DNA of 64,000 nucleotides from Firmicutes bacterium ASF500 (GTDB lineage Bacteria; Bacillota; Clostridia; Oscillospirales; Oscillospiraceae). The DNA lies in the NCBI GenBank assembly GCA_000492175.2, contig CP097573.1:3534001-3598000 (forward strand), in the 5' to 3' direction. Positions 1 to 5,643 of this stretch are shown here, one piece after another. The position numbers and the translations under genes are program-made. Positions within the stretch are counted from its first letter, which is position 1. Every line of letters begins with the position of its first letter. The notes beneath the pieces were generated by a model, which worked only from the letters and a program-made list of their open reading frames with translations, had not been told where the DNA came from and did no database searches.

Positions 1-48
1 GTATGTGAAGATTGTCACCATAAAATTCACGGTGACAAAATGGACTGA
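1..48 (+). CDS. Group II intron reverse transcriptase/maturase, C-terminal end (partial)
   Basis: Reading from base 1, the frame gives VCEDCHHKIHGDKMD and then TGA. A CxxCHxxIH arrangement is the end of the HNH endonuclease (En) domain found at the C-terminus of many group II intron-encoded proteins. It binds metal and cleaves the bottom strand of the target during retrohoming. Only these last 15 codons are in the window, so the reverse transcriptase and maturase domains cannot be assessed. The call rests on this motif plus the domain V that follows 11 bases after the stop. Confidence 0.7.
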   Translation, partial: VCEDCHHKIHGDKMD

Positions 49-59
49 TTGTAGGTAGA

Positions 60-93
60 GAGCCGGATACATCGAGAGGTGTACGTCCGGTTC
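60..93 (+). ncRNA. Group II intron domain V
   Basis: This 34-nt hairpin has the canonical domain V architecture. A lower helix pairs GAGCCGGA (60-67) with TCCGGTTC (86-93) and includes the AGC catalytic triad at 61-63. A short bulge and an upper helix capped by a GAGA-type loop follow. Domain V is the catalytic core that binds metal ions for splicing. It appears intact. Confidence 0.85.
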
Positions 94-147
94 AGGGGCG
101 AGCGCCCGGAAACTTGCCATAGCAATATGGTAAGGCGCTGGACGCTT

Positions 148-409
148 AGCCTACAGGGCCTGGAGAAGCGCAAGCCGGACTGCTTCGCCGTGAAGCAGTA
201 CAACCGCTATACAGACCCACCAAAGCCGGTCTATCAAAACCTGCTGAAGCTGGTAAAGGACAAAGACTATTTTGTTCTGACCACAAATGTAGACCACTGT
301 TTCCAAAAGGCTGGTTTTGACAAAAAGAAGCTGTTCTACACCCAAGGGGACTACGGACTGTTCCAGCGCAGTGAGCCTTGTTGTCAGGAAAGCTATACTG
401 CGGAAATGG
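148..409 (+). pseudogene. Sir2-like NAD-dependent deacetylase fragment, interrupted by the intron
   Basis: Frame +1 encodes a stretch containing KDYFVLTTNVDHCFQKAGF followed by KKLFYTQGDYGLFQRSEPC. This matches the NAD-binding TTNVDH region and the start of the zinc-binding Cys pair of bacterial Sir2-type deacetylases. Similarity fades after about 409; the remaining frame is low-complexity and ends at 567. The upstream half should lie beyond the intron, outside the window. About 85 residues of a family usually 240-300 long remain, so this is a broken gene. Bases 410-600 hold a short hydrophobic reading frame without a ribosome site, which I cannot assign. Confidence 0.6.
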
Positions 410-539
410 AAGGTCCGAAAACTCGAAAAGATTTAAGGCGCTATCCAACAAGCTCTTGCTCTTGTTGTTCCTGGCAATGTGCGTCACTGGTTTGCCCGCT
501 CTGGTTATTGTTGCTATTATTGGTTGCTATAGTTTATAC

Positions 540-568
540 TTGCCGGCGGGTGCTGCTGCTGTTATAAT
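540..568 (+). promoter_or_regulatory. Sigma-70-type promoter for the flavodoxin operon
   Basis: TTGCCG at 540-545 and TATAAT at 563-568 are separated by 17 bp. The SD site of the next gene (GGAGG, 607-611) lies 39 bp downstream. This is a near-consensus housekeeping promoter, predicted from sequence only. Confidence 0.6.
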
Positions 569-619
569 GAGAGCGGCAAATTGGGATCGTATTTTGTGGA
601 GGGCATGGAGGAAACGATA

Positions 620-1132
620 ATGGTTTTGATGATTGACACAACGGCGGAGCATATAGGAAAAGGAATCGCGGAGGAGCTGCGCCACAGGGGTAAAAACGCA
701 GTCGAGTTCGAGCTGATCGACACCGCCGGGATGCACATTTCACATTGTGTTGGATGCAATTATTGCTGGCTGAAAACGCCGGGAGTATGTTCCATTCAGG
801 ACGATTATGAGCCGATTTTAAGAAAAATGAGCGAGGCTGACCAGGTTTGGCTGGTTTCGGATACGCGCTTTGGATTTATTTCCTGGCAGACAAAAAATAT
901 TGTAGACAGAATCATGCCGCTTGTCACCATGTACCTGAAATTCCAGGGCGGGCAGATGCGTCATGTCATGCGCTATGACCACCAGCCGGATCTTGGGGTT
1001 ATCTATACCGGCGGCGGCGACCAGGCTTACCTGGAGCGGTGGTGCCAGCGTACCGCGCTGAATTTAGGGAGCCGTTCCCTGGGCGTTTTTTCGGAAAGCA
1101 GCGGAAAGGAGGCGGTCTCATGCATGTTGTGA
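620..1132 (+). CDS. Flavodoxin-like fold NAD(P)H oxidoreductase
   Basis: This predicted 170-residue cytoplasmic protein has a flavodoxin/NADPH-dependent FMN reductase fold. Residues about 35-50 contain CVGCNYCWLKTPGVC, the Cys-rich segment of iron-sulfur-flavoprotein-type and MdaB-like reductases. It is followed by the region that packs against flavin (ADQVWLVSDTRFGFISW). The N-terminus lacks the usual GSPR phosphate loop, so flavin binding may be atypical or shared with its neighbour. The ATG at 620 was chosen because GGAGG lies 8 bases upstream; an upstream in-frame codon at 581 has no ribosome site. It overlaps the next gene by 13 bp, implying translational coupling. The substrate is unknown. 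Confidence 0.7.
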   Translation: MVLMIDTTAEHIGKGIAEELRHRGKNAVEFELIDTAGMHISHCVGCNYCWLKTPGVCSIQDDYEPILRKMSEADQVWLVSDTRFGFISWQTKNIVDRIMPLVTMYLKFQGGQMRHVMRYDHQPDLGVIYTGGGDQAYLERWCQRTALNLGSRSLGVFSESSGKEAVSCML

Positions 1133-1773
1133 TAATCAATGGAAGCCCACGGGTGCAGAAGTACAGCAATACGGAGAAGATTATCGCCGCCTTTGCGAAG
1201 GGGCTGTCAGAAGCAGAGAGTACCTTTGAAGCATACGCAATTTCCGACCGAAAAACATGGGACATCATCCGTGACGCCTACATGAAAAACGACGAGATTC
1301 TCATTGCTCTGCCGCTATATGTAGAATGCGTCCCCGGGCTTCTCTTGGAATTTTTGGAAACCCTCCCCAAAAAGGATGAGCGCACACGGCTCTCCTTTCT
1401 TTTGCAGAGCGGTTTTGCGGAGGGGTGCCAGCTTCGGTGCGGCGAGGCGTTTCTGGAAAAGCTCCCGGAATATTTGGGTGTCCGTTATGGCGGCTGTCTG
1501 GTGAAGGGAGATAATTTCGGAATCCGAATTTTGGATGAGGAGAAGCAGGCTCAGGCCACAAAGCCGTATCAGGAGATGGGCAGGCTGTTTGCGGAGGGAG
1601 ACGGCTTTTTCCGTGAGGAAGCAAAAAAATTTACCGGCCCGGAATATTTTTCACTTCCTGTGCGCTTAATCATGGGGTTAATCCACAAAACTCTTGCAAG
1701 AAAGATGCTTCAGAAAGCGGCGGAATCATGGGGATGCAGTGTACCGCTTGACGAAAAGGTTTGGGAAAAATGA
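1120..1773 (+). CDS. NADPH-dependent FMN reductase-family flavoprotein
   Basis: This 217-residue flavoprotein starts MHVVIINGSPR, the phosphate-binding loop of the FMN reductase/flavodoxin_2 family. A second flavin-proximal segment (ILIALPLYVECVPGLLLEFLE) lies near residues 60-80. The start at 1120 sits 5 bases after AAAGGAGGCGG inside the end of the upstream gene, so the pair is coupled and may act as a heteromer or on related substrates. A strong hairpin terminator follows. The physiological electron acceptor cannot be inferred. Confidence 0.75.
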   Translation: MHVVIINGSPRVQKYSNTEKIIAAFAKGLSEAESTFEAYAISDRKTWDIIRDAYMKNDEILIALPLYVECVPGLLLEFLETLPKKDERTRLSFLLQSGFAEGCQLRCGEAFLEKLPEYLGVRYGGCLVKGDNFGIRILDEEKQAQATKPYQEMGRLFAEGDGFFREEAKKFTGPEYFSLPVRLIMGLIHKTLARKMLQKAAESWGCSVPLDEKVWEK

Positions 1774-1828
1774 AAGAAAGTTGGCTTTGAGTATTTTCTC
1801 GACAAACATCAAGAAAGGGATTTTATAA

Positions 1829-1859
1829 GGCCTCCCGCCGGTTTTACTGGCGGGAGGCC
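1829..1859. terminator. Bidirectional hairpin between convergent genes
   Basis: GGCCTCCCGCC (1829-1839) pairs perfectly with GGCGGGAGGCC (1849-1859) around a 9-nt loop. It lies between the plus-strand flavoprotein gene and the minus-strand chemoreceptor remnant. Flanking AAGG and TTCT give short T tracts on either strand, so it may serve both. Confidence 0.7.
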
Positions 1860-1898
1860 GCTTCTATCTAGCAATTCAGGGAAATGGCCGCACTGAAT

Positions 1899-2249
1899 TT
1901 ACAGATTGGAAAATACATCCATCTGCTTTTGCAGCTCCCCTACGATCTCCTGGTTGGTATCCATACCGGCGGTAACGCCCGCCATATCCTCCACCAGGAC
2001 GCGGGTGCTGTCGGCAACGCCGGTGACATCGGAGACCGCGCCGTCAATCGAGCTGGAAATGTTGGAGATGGAGCCGGCGATATCATCCATCGCGGCCTTC
2101 AGGCGGGAGGTCCTGTCGTTGAACGCCTCCATGGCGCGGCCTACATAGTCGGAATCCTCCCGGTACTGCTGTCCGGCCTGTACAGACCGCTCCAGCTGGG
2201 CCATAATCGCCTGGCTCAGGTAGCCGGCCAGCTCCCGCGCGCTCTCGGA
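1899..2249 (-). pseudogene. Methyl-accepting chemotaxis protein, C-terminal fragment split by the element
   Basis: This codes for the last ~117 residues of a chemoreceptor, from SESARELAGYLSQAI to the stop. It includes heptad-like segments such as GQQYREDSDYVGRAMEAF and AAMDDIAGSISNISSSIDG, typical of the distal helix of clostridial MCP signalling domains. Upstream of 2249 the open frame continues for 25 codons into element DNA (ORF to 2324), which is not MCP-like. The N-terminal ~413 residues are at 10380-11618 on the same strand. Joining the halves at the shared 8-bp core restores VDYLSESARELAGYLS in frame and an MCP of about 530 residues. Confidence 0.85.
2242..2249 (+). other. Left attachment core (att) of the 8.1-kb element
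   Basis: CTCTCGGA here matches CTCTCTGA at 10375-10382 at 7 of 8 positions. Host chemoreceptor sequence lies outside both copies and element sequence inside. The single mismatch resembles the non-identical coupling sequences seen with Tn916-type tyrosine recombinases. The core length is my estimate from the two junctions. Confidence 0.65.
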
Positions 2250-2368
2250 GGGTAAAATGTCGGGTATTGCCCCCTCATCTAAGCTGGCGAAACCTATTGT
2301 AAATAGCGGGTTTTCCATGGTCACGACTTTCTAATCTGTCGTGGCTTTTCGCTTTGTGGCGTGGCGTT

Positions 2369-2389
2369 AGTCGCTAAACAGTCGCTAAA
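2369..2389 (+). repeat. Left arm-type integrase-binding repeats (2 copies)
   Basis: AGTCGCTAAA occurs at 2369-2378 and again at 2380-2389, an 11-bp period. The same doublet, in the same orientation and period, is at 10254-10274. Pairs like this near both element ends fit arm-type sites bound by the N-terminal domain of a tyrosine recombinase. Around it, 2250-2700 has no convincing gene; it holds these sites and three hairpins. Confidence 0.6.
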
Positions 2390-2427
2390 TGGTCAACGGG
2401 AAAATCCCTAGAACTGCCGCAGAAATA

Positions 2428-2458
2428 GACATGGAGGGCGGAAACCGCCCTCCATGTC
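2428..2458. repeat. Perfect 14-bp hairpin with AAA loop
   Basis: GACATGGAGGGCGG (2428-2441) pairs with CCGCCCTCCATGTC (2445-2458) around AAA. There is no T tract, so it is not a clear terminator. It belongs to the set of element hairpins described in the findings. Confidence 0.6.
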
Positions 2459-2461
2459 GCA

Positions 2462-2517
2462 GGTCACAGAAACGGACACCCGCTTCGCGTCTGTCCATTT
2501 CCGTGACCTTTTGTTTT
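2462..2517 (+). terminator. Hairpin followed by T-rich tract
   Basis: GGTCAC (2462-2467) pairs with GTGACC (2503-2508) and the stem extends inward through GGAC/GTCC with two mismatches. TTTTGTTTT follows. It is a plausible rho-independent terminator at the left end of the element that would shield the cargo genes from outside transcription. Confidence 0.5.
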
Positions 2518-2631
2518 CGCTCTCCTGCTGGCTTGTGCGTAACCATAGGCCGCGCAGTATAGGCGAAAAATCTATATAAATTTTTGGAGTGACCACGTTC
2601 AATCCATTATGAACGGTTCAGTCGTTCGGAA

Positions 2632-2670
2632 CCCCACCCCTTCCATATCGGGAGGGAGTGGGGCTATTTT
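2632..2670 (+). terminator. Terminator or attenuator upstream of the J-domain gene
   Basis: CCCCAC (2632-2637) pairs with GTGGGG (2658-2663), and the stem continues with CCTTCC against GGGAGG. Seven or more T residues follow after CTA. It stands 38 bp before the ATG at 2701, so a promoter upstream of it would be attenuated. No promoter is obvious between the hairpin and the gene. Confidence 0.6.
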
Positions 2671-2700
2671 TTTGCCTAAAATCAGAAAGGAGTTGTCAAA

Positions 2701-3183
2701 ATGAAATGGTTTTCTAGCAACATTAGCACGATGGAGGACTTGCGGCGGGAGTATCGGCGGCTTGCAAAACTCCACCACCCAGACGCGGGAGGTGACACCG
2801 AGGACATGAAGCAAATAAACGCCGAGTATGACCGTCTGTACGCCGTTTTAAGCCGTCAAGAAGCCACGCAGGAGAAGAAGGAACCCCAGGACACAGCCGC
2901 CGAAGATAAGGCTATACGGACCGTTCTGGACGCTCTGGTGAACGTCAACGCCACCGTTGAAATCGTAGGCTGTTGGGTATGGGTGAGCGAGGGCAGTTAT
3001 CCATATAGGGAACTGCTGAAAAGCATTGGTTTCAAGTTTGCCCCGAAGAAAAAGGCGTGGTGCTGGCACTATGGCGAATACCGCCGCCACCACAAGCGGG
3101 AAGTCAGCCTTGACGAAATCCGCGAGAAGTACGGCAGTCAGAAGGTGAATAACCGCAGGGAGAGACGGGCCGTTGCTGGCTGA
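2701..3183 (+). CDS. J-domain (DnaJ-like) protein
   Basis: This is a 160-residue soluble protein. Residues 8-48 form a J domain: helix II (REYRRLAKL), the invariant HPD tripeptide in LHHPDAGGD, and helix III (MKQINAEYDRLYAVL). J domains stimulate the ATPase of Hsp70/DnaK. The C-terminal part (about 75-150) has WVWVSEGSYPYRELLKSIGFKF and an aromatic/basic patch (KKKAWCWHYGEYRRHHKRE). It looks like a small nucleic-acid- or client-binding domain often attached to J domains in gut mobile elements. It lacks the Gly/Phe and zinc-finger regions of housekeeping DnaJ, so a specialised co-chaperone for the element (for example in replication initiation) is likelier. The SD is AAGGAG, 11 bases upstream. 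Confidence 0.75.
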   Translation: MKWFSSNISTMEDLRREYRRLAKLHHPDAGGDTEDMKQINAEYDRLYAVLSRQEATQEKKEPQDTAAEDKAIRTVLDALVNVNATVEIVGCWVWVSEGSYPYRELLKSIGFKFAPKKKAWCWHYGEYRRHHKREVSLDEIREKYGSQKVNNRRERRAVAG

Positions 3184-3203
3184 CCTCTCCCTGTGTTTTG
3201 TTC

Positions 3204-3234
3204 CGGCTATGCCGCCCAGAGGGCGGCATAGCCG
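3204..3234. repeat. Perfect 14-bp hairpin with AGA loop
   Basis: CGGCTATGCCGCCC (3204-3217) pairs with GGGCGGCATAGCCG (3221-3234). It lies between two plus-strand genes and lacks a T tract. Similar perfect hairpins recur before other modules of the element. Confidence 0.65.
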
Positions 3235-3271
3235 TCAACCTAATCACTACATATTGAGAGGAGCAAAAATC

Positions 3272-3523
3272 ATGAGCGACTTGATGAAGAAAATTTACGA
3301 GGGCGTTATCCAGCATGAGCGTGTGACCGTTGAAATGGGGAATCGTGTTGACCGCTGGGTTGACGAACTGACTGCCCCATACAAAGGGCAGTTGGACGCT
3401 GGACAGATGGAGCAGTTACGGAACCTGATGTACTCCACCGCTATCAGAGCCGAGGAAGAAGGGTTTCAGCTAGGCATCCGAGTTATTGTGAAGCTGGTGC
3501 TGGAAATGGTATCCGATTCATAA
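3272..3523 (+). CDS. Small conserved element protein (DUF6809-like)
   Basis: This 83-residue, acidic, probably helical protein starts MSDLMKKIYEGVIQHERV and ends with an EEGFQLGIRVIVKLVLEM helix. The FxxGFxLGxxL-type ending resembles small clostridial proteins grouped as DUF6809, whose function is unknown; I hold that name loosely. The start at 3272 has GAGAGGAG 9 bases upstream. The stop overlaps the end of the convergent XRE gene by 6 bp. It is separated from the J-domain gene by the 3204-3234 hairpin but reads in the same direction. Confidence 0.55.
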   Translation: MSDLMKKIYEGVIQHERVTVEMGNRVDRWVDELTAPYKGQLDAGQMEQLRNLMYSTAIRAEEEGFQLGIRVIVKLVLEMVSDS

Positions 3524-3838
3524 AATCTCCGCTATTTTCAGCAGTTTTTCCTTCGTTTGGTTATCGCGTCCCTTCAATGCCCTTAATATCTCATTGTCCA
3601 GAGCCAGTGCGCTATTCTCGAACTGGTCTGCCAGAAGGTAGTCAATCGAGGTATTGAGGGCGTTGGCGATAGCCATAAGGACACCTAGGGAAACTTTTGT
3701 ATGGTTATTCTCAATGTTGCTGATATGGGAAGTGTTACAACTGACTATTTCTGCAAGATTATCTTGTGTTAATCCAGCTTTTAGACGCATTTCTTTAATT
3801 TTTAGGCCCAATTTAGCATAATCAATCTCTTTTTGCAT
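3518..3838 (-). CDS. XRE/Cro-CI family HTH transcriptional regulator
   Basis: This 106-residue repressor-type protein has a helix-turn-helix at about residues 10-62: LGLKIKEMRLKAGLTQDNLAEIV, then SCNTSHISNIENNHTKVSLGVLMAIANAL. This is a textbook XRE fold. The C-terminal 40 residues are charged and helical, probably for dimerisation. The ATG at 3838 follows AAGGGAGCG at good spacing; an upstream in-frame ATG at 3874 has a weaker site. It faces away from the four small-protein genes that begin at 3965, and the 126-bp gap between them contains a TATAAT box. The likely role is repressor of that cluster and possibly of itself. Confidence 0.8.
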   Translation of the reverse strand: MQKEIDYAKLGLKIKEMRLKAGLTQDNLAEIVSCNTSHISNIENNHTKVSLGVLMAIANALNTSIDYLLADQFENSALALDNEILRALKGRDNQTKEKLLKIAEIL

Positions 3839-3899
3839 ATTATCACGCTCCCTTGCCTGCAAAAATACTTTCATTGCCTTATTGTAATATTCGGGAGAA

Positions 3900-3928
3900 T
3901 GTGATAGAATAACCCACGCAAGTATAAT
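3900..3928 (+). promoter_or_regulatory. Candidate promoter of the small-protein cluster
   Basis: TATAAT at 3923-3928 lies 37 bp upstream of the ATG at 3965. The -35 position at 17-bp spacing (TGTGAT, 3900-3905) is poor, which would suit a regulated promoter. The divergent XRE gene starts at 3838, so its operator should be in 3839-3964. Confidence 0.4.
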
Positions 3929-3964
3929 ATACCCTAATAGGCAACGACATTGGGAGGGGTTAGC

Positions 3965-4270
3965 ATGGGATTTCTAAAAGATTTAGGAGGACTGGCAGGT
4001 ATCGCCGCTGGCGTATATCTTGGCGGAACCATTGGACTAGTTGGCTCTGTTGTTGGCAGTGAATCCTTGGAGAATCTTGGCAGACAAGTTTATGACGCTT
4101 CGGAACGCGCTGGGGAAGTACTGGGCGATATTGCCGAGAATATCACTGGAGAGGTAGCAACCTCAATCAAGACAGTAGCGCAACAGTCCACAATGCAGTC
4201 GAGCATCACCGATTCACAGATGGAGCAGAAAGCAAACCAAATTATTGACGACTTTATGATGGATGATTAA
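3965..4270 (+). CDS. Small glycine-rich hydrophobic protein, function unknown
   Basis: This 101-residue protein has a Gly-rich hydrophobic N-terminal half (LGGLAGIAAGVYLGGTIGLVGSVVG, residues 7-31). The small-residue spacing resembles a glycine-zipper membrane segment. An amphipathic acidic C-terminal half with a helical QMEQKANQIIDDFMMDD end follows. There is no cleavable signal peptide. The SD (GGGAGGGG, 3952-3959) is very strong. It is the first gene of a four-gene cluster opposite an XRE repressor. Glycine-zipper proteins include pore-forming toxins and membrane-stress proteins, but no catalytic or named domain is visible here. Confidence 0.6.
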   Translation: MGFLKDLGGLAGIAAGVYLGGTIGLVGSVVGSESLENLGRQVYDASERAGEVLGDIAENITGEVATSIKTVAQQSTMQSSITDSQMEQKANQIIDDFMMDD

Positions 4271-4315
4271 GCGATATTACAATTTAGAGAAAGGAAATCC
4301 ATTAAACGCTTTATA

Positions 4316-4342
4316 GCATTGCCGCCCGGTGGGCGGCAATGC
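4316..4342. repeat. Perfect 12-bp hairpin with GGT loop
   Basis: GCATTGCCGCCC (4316-4327) pairs with GGGCGGCAATGC (4331-4342). Its stem (GCCGCCC/GGGCGGC) is shared with the hairpin at 3204-3234, so the two are related copies. It lies 31 bp before the next start codon and lacks a T tract. Confidence 0.65.
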
Positions 4343-4373
4343 ACAGGGAGGGAATAATGGAAAGGTGATAGTC

Positions 4374-4937
4374 ATGAATACCAGCCCCGCATTAGCGCAA
4401 AAGTCATACGAAATTATCAACTCAAAAGCCAGCTCTAACATAGCCATTCAAGGGTTGTCTGGGATTTTAGGTTTTCCCTTTACTCTTTTGGCTGATGGCG
4501 CAGTCATTTTCACTCATTATGGTACCATGCTCAATGAGATACGGAGCCTTTACGGGAGAACCCCCGTAAGTGAATCGGTGGTGTCAACTATTGTCAAAGG
4601 CATATCCAGTGAACTAATTTTTGACGTAGTTGCGGACAAGGTTTTAGGGAATGTTCCTCTGATTGGCGTTTATTTCAATGCCATCTGTGCTAAGACCATG
4701 ACGTGGCGGCTAGGTATTCTGTTTACCATGCTGTCGGCCCGTGGAGAAGCCATAGACGATAATACAGTAGCGGACACAACAAAACTTATCCGCATGGTTT
4801 TCCCGCAGACGGACGCTTTCAAATTCCAGCAGCCGACATACCCAACTTTTGAGAAATTGGTTACATCGGTGACGGGCAACAGCATGGAGCAGTTTAACAG
4901 AAAAATATCAAAAGCATTGGACGCTTTTGACGATTAG
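4374..4937 (+). CDS. DUF697/EcsC-like membrane-associated protein
   Basis: This 187-residue protein has no signal peptide. Residues 20-125 contain paired hydrophobic stretches (IAIQGLSGILGFPFTLLADGAVIF, IVKGISSELIFDVVADKVLGNVPLIGVYFNAIC, MTWRLGILFTML) around a Tyr-Gly turn. The pattern recalls DUF697, the helical domain that associates with membranes and with GTPases in YcjF-type proteins; no GTPase is present here. The SD is GGAAAGGTG, 6 bases upstream of the ATG. It probably works with the other small hydrophobic proteins of this cluster at the membrane. The family match is by eye and moderate. Confidence 0.5.
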   Translation: MNTSPALAQKSYEIINSKASSNIAIQGLSGILGFPFTLLADGAVIFTHYGTMLNEIRSLYGRTPVSESVVSTIVKGISSELIFDVVADKVLGNVPLIGVYFNAICAKTMTWRLGILFTMLSARGEAIDDNTVADTTKLIRMVFPQTDAFKFQQPTYPTFEKLVTSVTGNSMEQFNRKISKALDAFDD

Positions 4938-4984
4938 GGGGGTGGTCATAGCTATTCAAGACTTTCTGGAAAGGGGGTGAAAGT

Positions 4985-5164
4985 ATGGTATTAGAAATCT
5001 TAATTGCTGGCCTTGTTGGCGATGCAATCCATCAGGAGATTAAGAAAGCCAAGCAAAATGGCGACATATCTCCGTCAGCCAAAAACGTAATAGGTGATGC
5101 AGTTGGACGGGCTGACTTAGGCGGGAAACTGGTTGAAGCCATAGCGAAATCAATCCTGAAATAG
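4985..5164 (+). CDS. 59-residue small protein of the cluster
   Basis: The ATG at 4985 is preceded by AAGGGGGTG (4972-4980). The product begins MVLEILIAGLVGDAIHQEIK and ends GGKLVEAIAKSILK: a short hydrophobic N-terminus, a charged middle (KKAKQNGDISPSAK) and an amphipathic C-terminal helix. It starts 47 bp after the DUF697-like gene, so co-transcription is likely. The size and amphipathic character fit a membrane-active or adaptor peptide. No family is recognised. Confidence 0.55.
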   Translation: MVLEILIAGLVGDAIHQEIKKAKQNGDISPSAKNVIGDAVGRADLGGKLVEAIAKSILK

Positions 5165-5196
5165 GGCAACGATAAGAAGTACACATAGCGACAGTA

Positions 5197-5220
5197 CGGC
5201 CCCGGCTATCGCCGGGGCCG
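5197..5220. repeat. Perfect 10-bp GC-rich hairpin
   Basis: CGGCCCCGGC (5197-5206) pairs with GCCGGGGCCG (5211-5220) around TATC. It stands between two small genes 28 bp before the next start. It has no T tract. Confidence 0.6.
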
Positions 5221-5247
5221 CTATGAGAAAAGAAGGGAGGTATTCAA

Positions 5248-5376
5248 GTGCAAATACTCATTATCCTTGCTCTGGTCTACTTTGCCTATGTAGCGTTGAA
5301 CGGCAAGACAGATGATGAACAGCGCTCTGCCAGTGCTAAGTTTGCTGAATGGATTTCTAGGCTATTCTTTCGGTAG
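5248..5376 (+). CDS. 42-residue single-pass membrane microprotein
   Basis: A GTG start at 5248 follows AGAAGGGAGG at 6 bases. The product starts MQILIILALVYFAYVALNGK, one transmembrane helix, followed by a short charged/aromatic tail (TDDEQRSASAKFAEWISRLFFR). The strong ribosome site and clean topology argue for a real gene. It closes the four-gene cluster; a terminator follows at 5446. Type I toxin peptides and small membrane regulators look like this, but so do many orphan microproteins. Confidence 0.55.
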   Translation: MQILIILALVYFAYVALNGKTDDEQRSASAKFAEWISRLFFR

Positions 5377-5445
5377 GCAGTAGCACTATCACAGCAAATC
5401 AGCACTTGCATAACCCTAAAATGTAACATGGCATTACATCAAAAA

Positions 5446-5494
5446 GGCAGGAGAAGCCCCGTTAAACATGGGACGGCTCCTGCCTTTTCTTTTT
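5446..5494. terminator. Terminator after the small-protein cluster
   Basis: GGCAGGAG (5446-5453) pairs with CTCCTGCC (5477-5484), with inner pairing CCC/GGG. TTTTCTTTTT follows on the plus strand, and AAAAA precedes it, so it can also act leftward. The region 5377-5643 holds nothing else that I recognise apart from the hairpin at 5617. Confidence 0.75.
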
Positions 5495-5616
5495 GCCGTT
5501 CTTAGGGCATTTTTAGGCCCTCTGACGGGCCTTTGCACTATTGGTAGTGCTGGGATTCTCAAAAAGATATACGTGCCAGAGGGCCGTTAAAAGCGCAGGG
5601 AGAGGGGTTATCATCC

Positions 5617-5640
5617 GGCGCGGCCCTCATGGGCCGCGCC
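5617..5640 (-). terminator. Hairpin just past the DUF6076-like stop codon
   Basis: GGCGCGGCCC (5617-5626) pairs with GGGCCGCGCC (5631-5640) around TCAT, 4 bp beyond the stop of the minus-strand gene. The T content after it on the minus strand is modest, so termination efficiency is uncertain. Confidence 0.5.
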
Positions 5641-5643
5641 GAG

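Larger units (their letters stand above)
1..145 (+). mobile_element. 3' end of a group II intron
   Basis: The first 48 bases encode the end of an intron-encoded protein. Domain V follows at 60-93 and a domain VI-like stem at about 101-139, where AGCGCC (101-106) pairs with GGCGCT (134-139) around an inner hairpin at 113-134. This order (maturase C-terminus, domain V, domain VI) is that of bacterial retrotransposing group II introns. The exact 3' splice site is not certain; it should lie a few bases after 139. The downstream exon reads as a Sir2-like fragment, so the intron sits inside that gene. The rest of the intron lies left of the window. Confidence 0.8.

Noticed and set aside
378..620. 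Hydrophobic frame after the Sir2 fragment
   Set aside because: It starts at TTG without a ribosome site, in decayed sequence, and has no recognisable family; left as unassigned.
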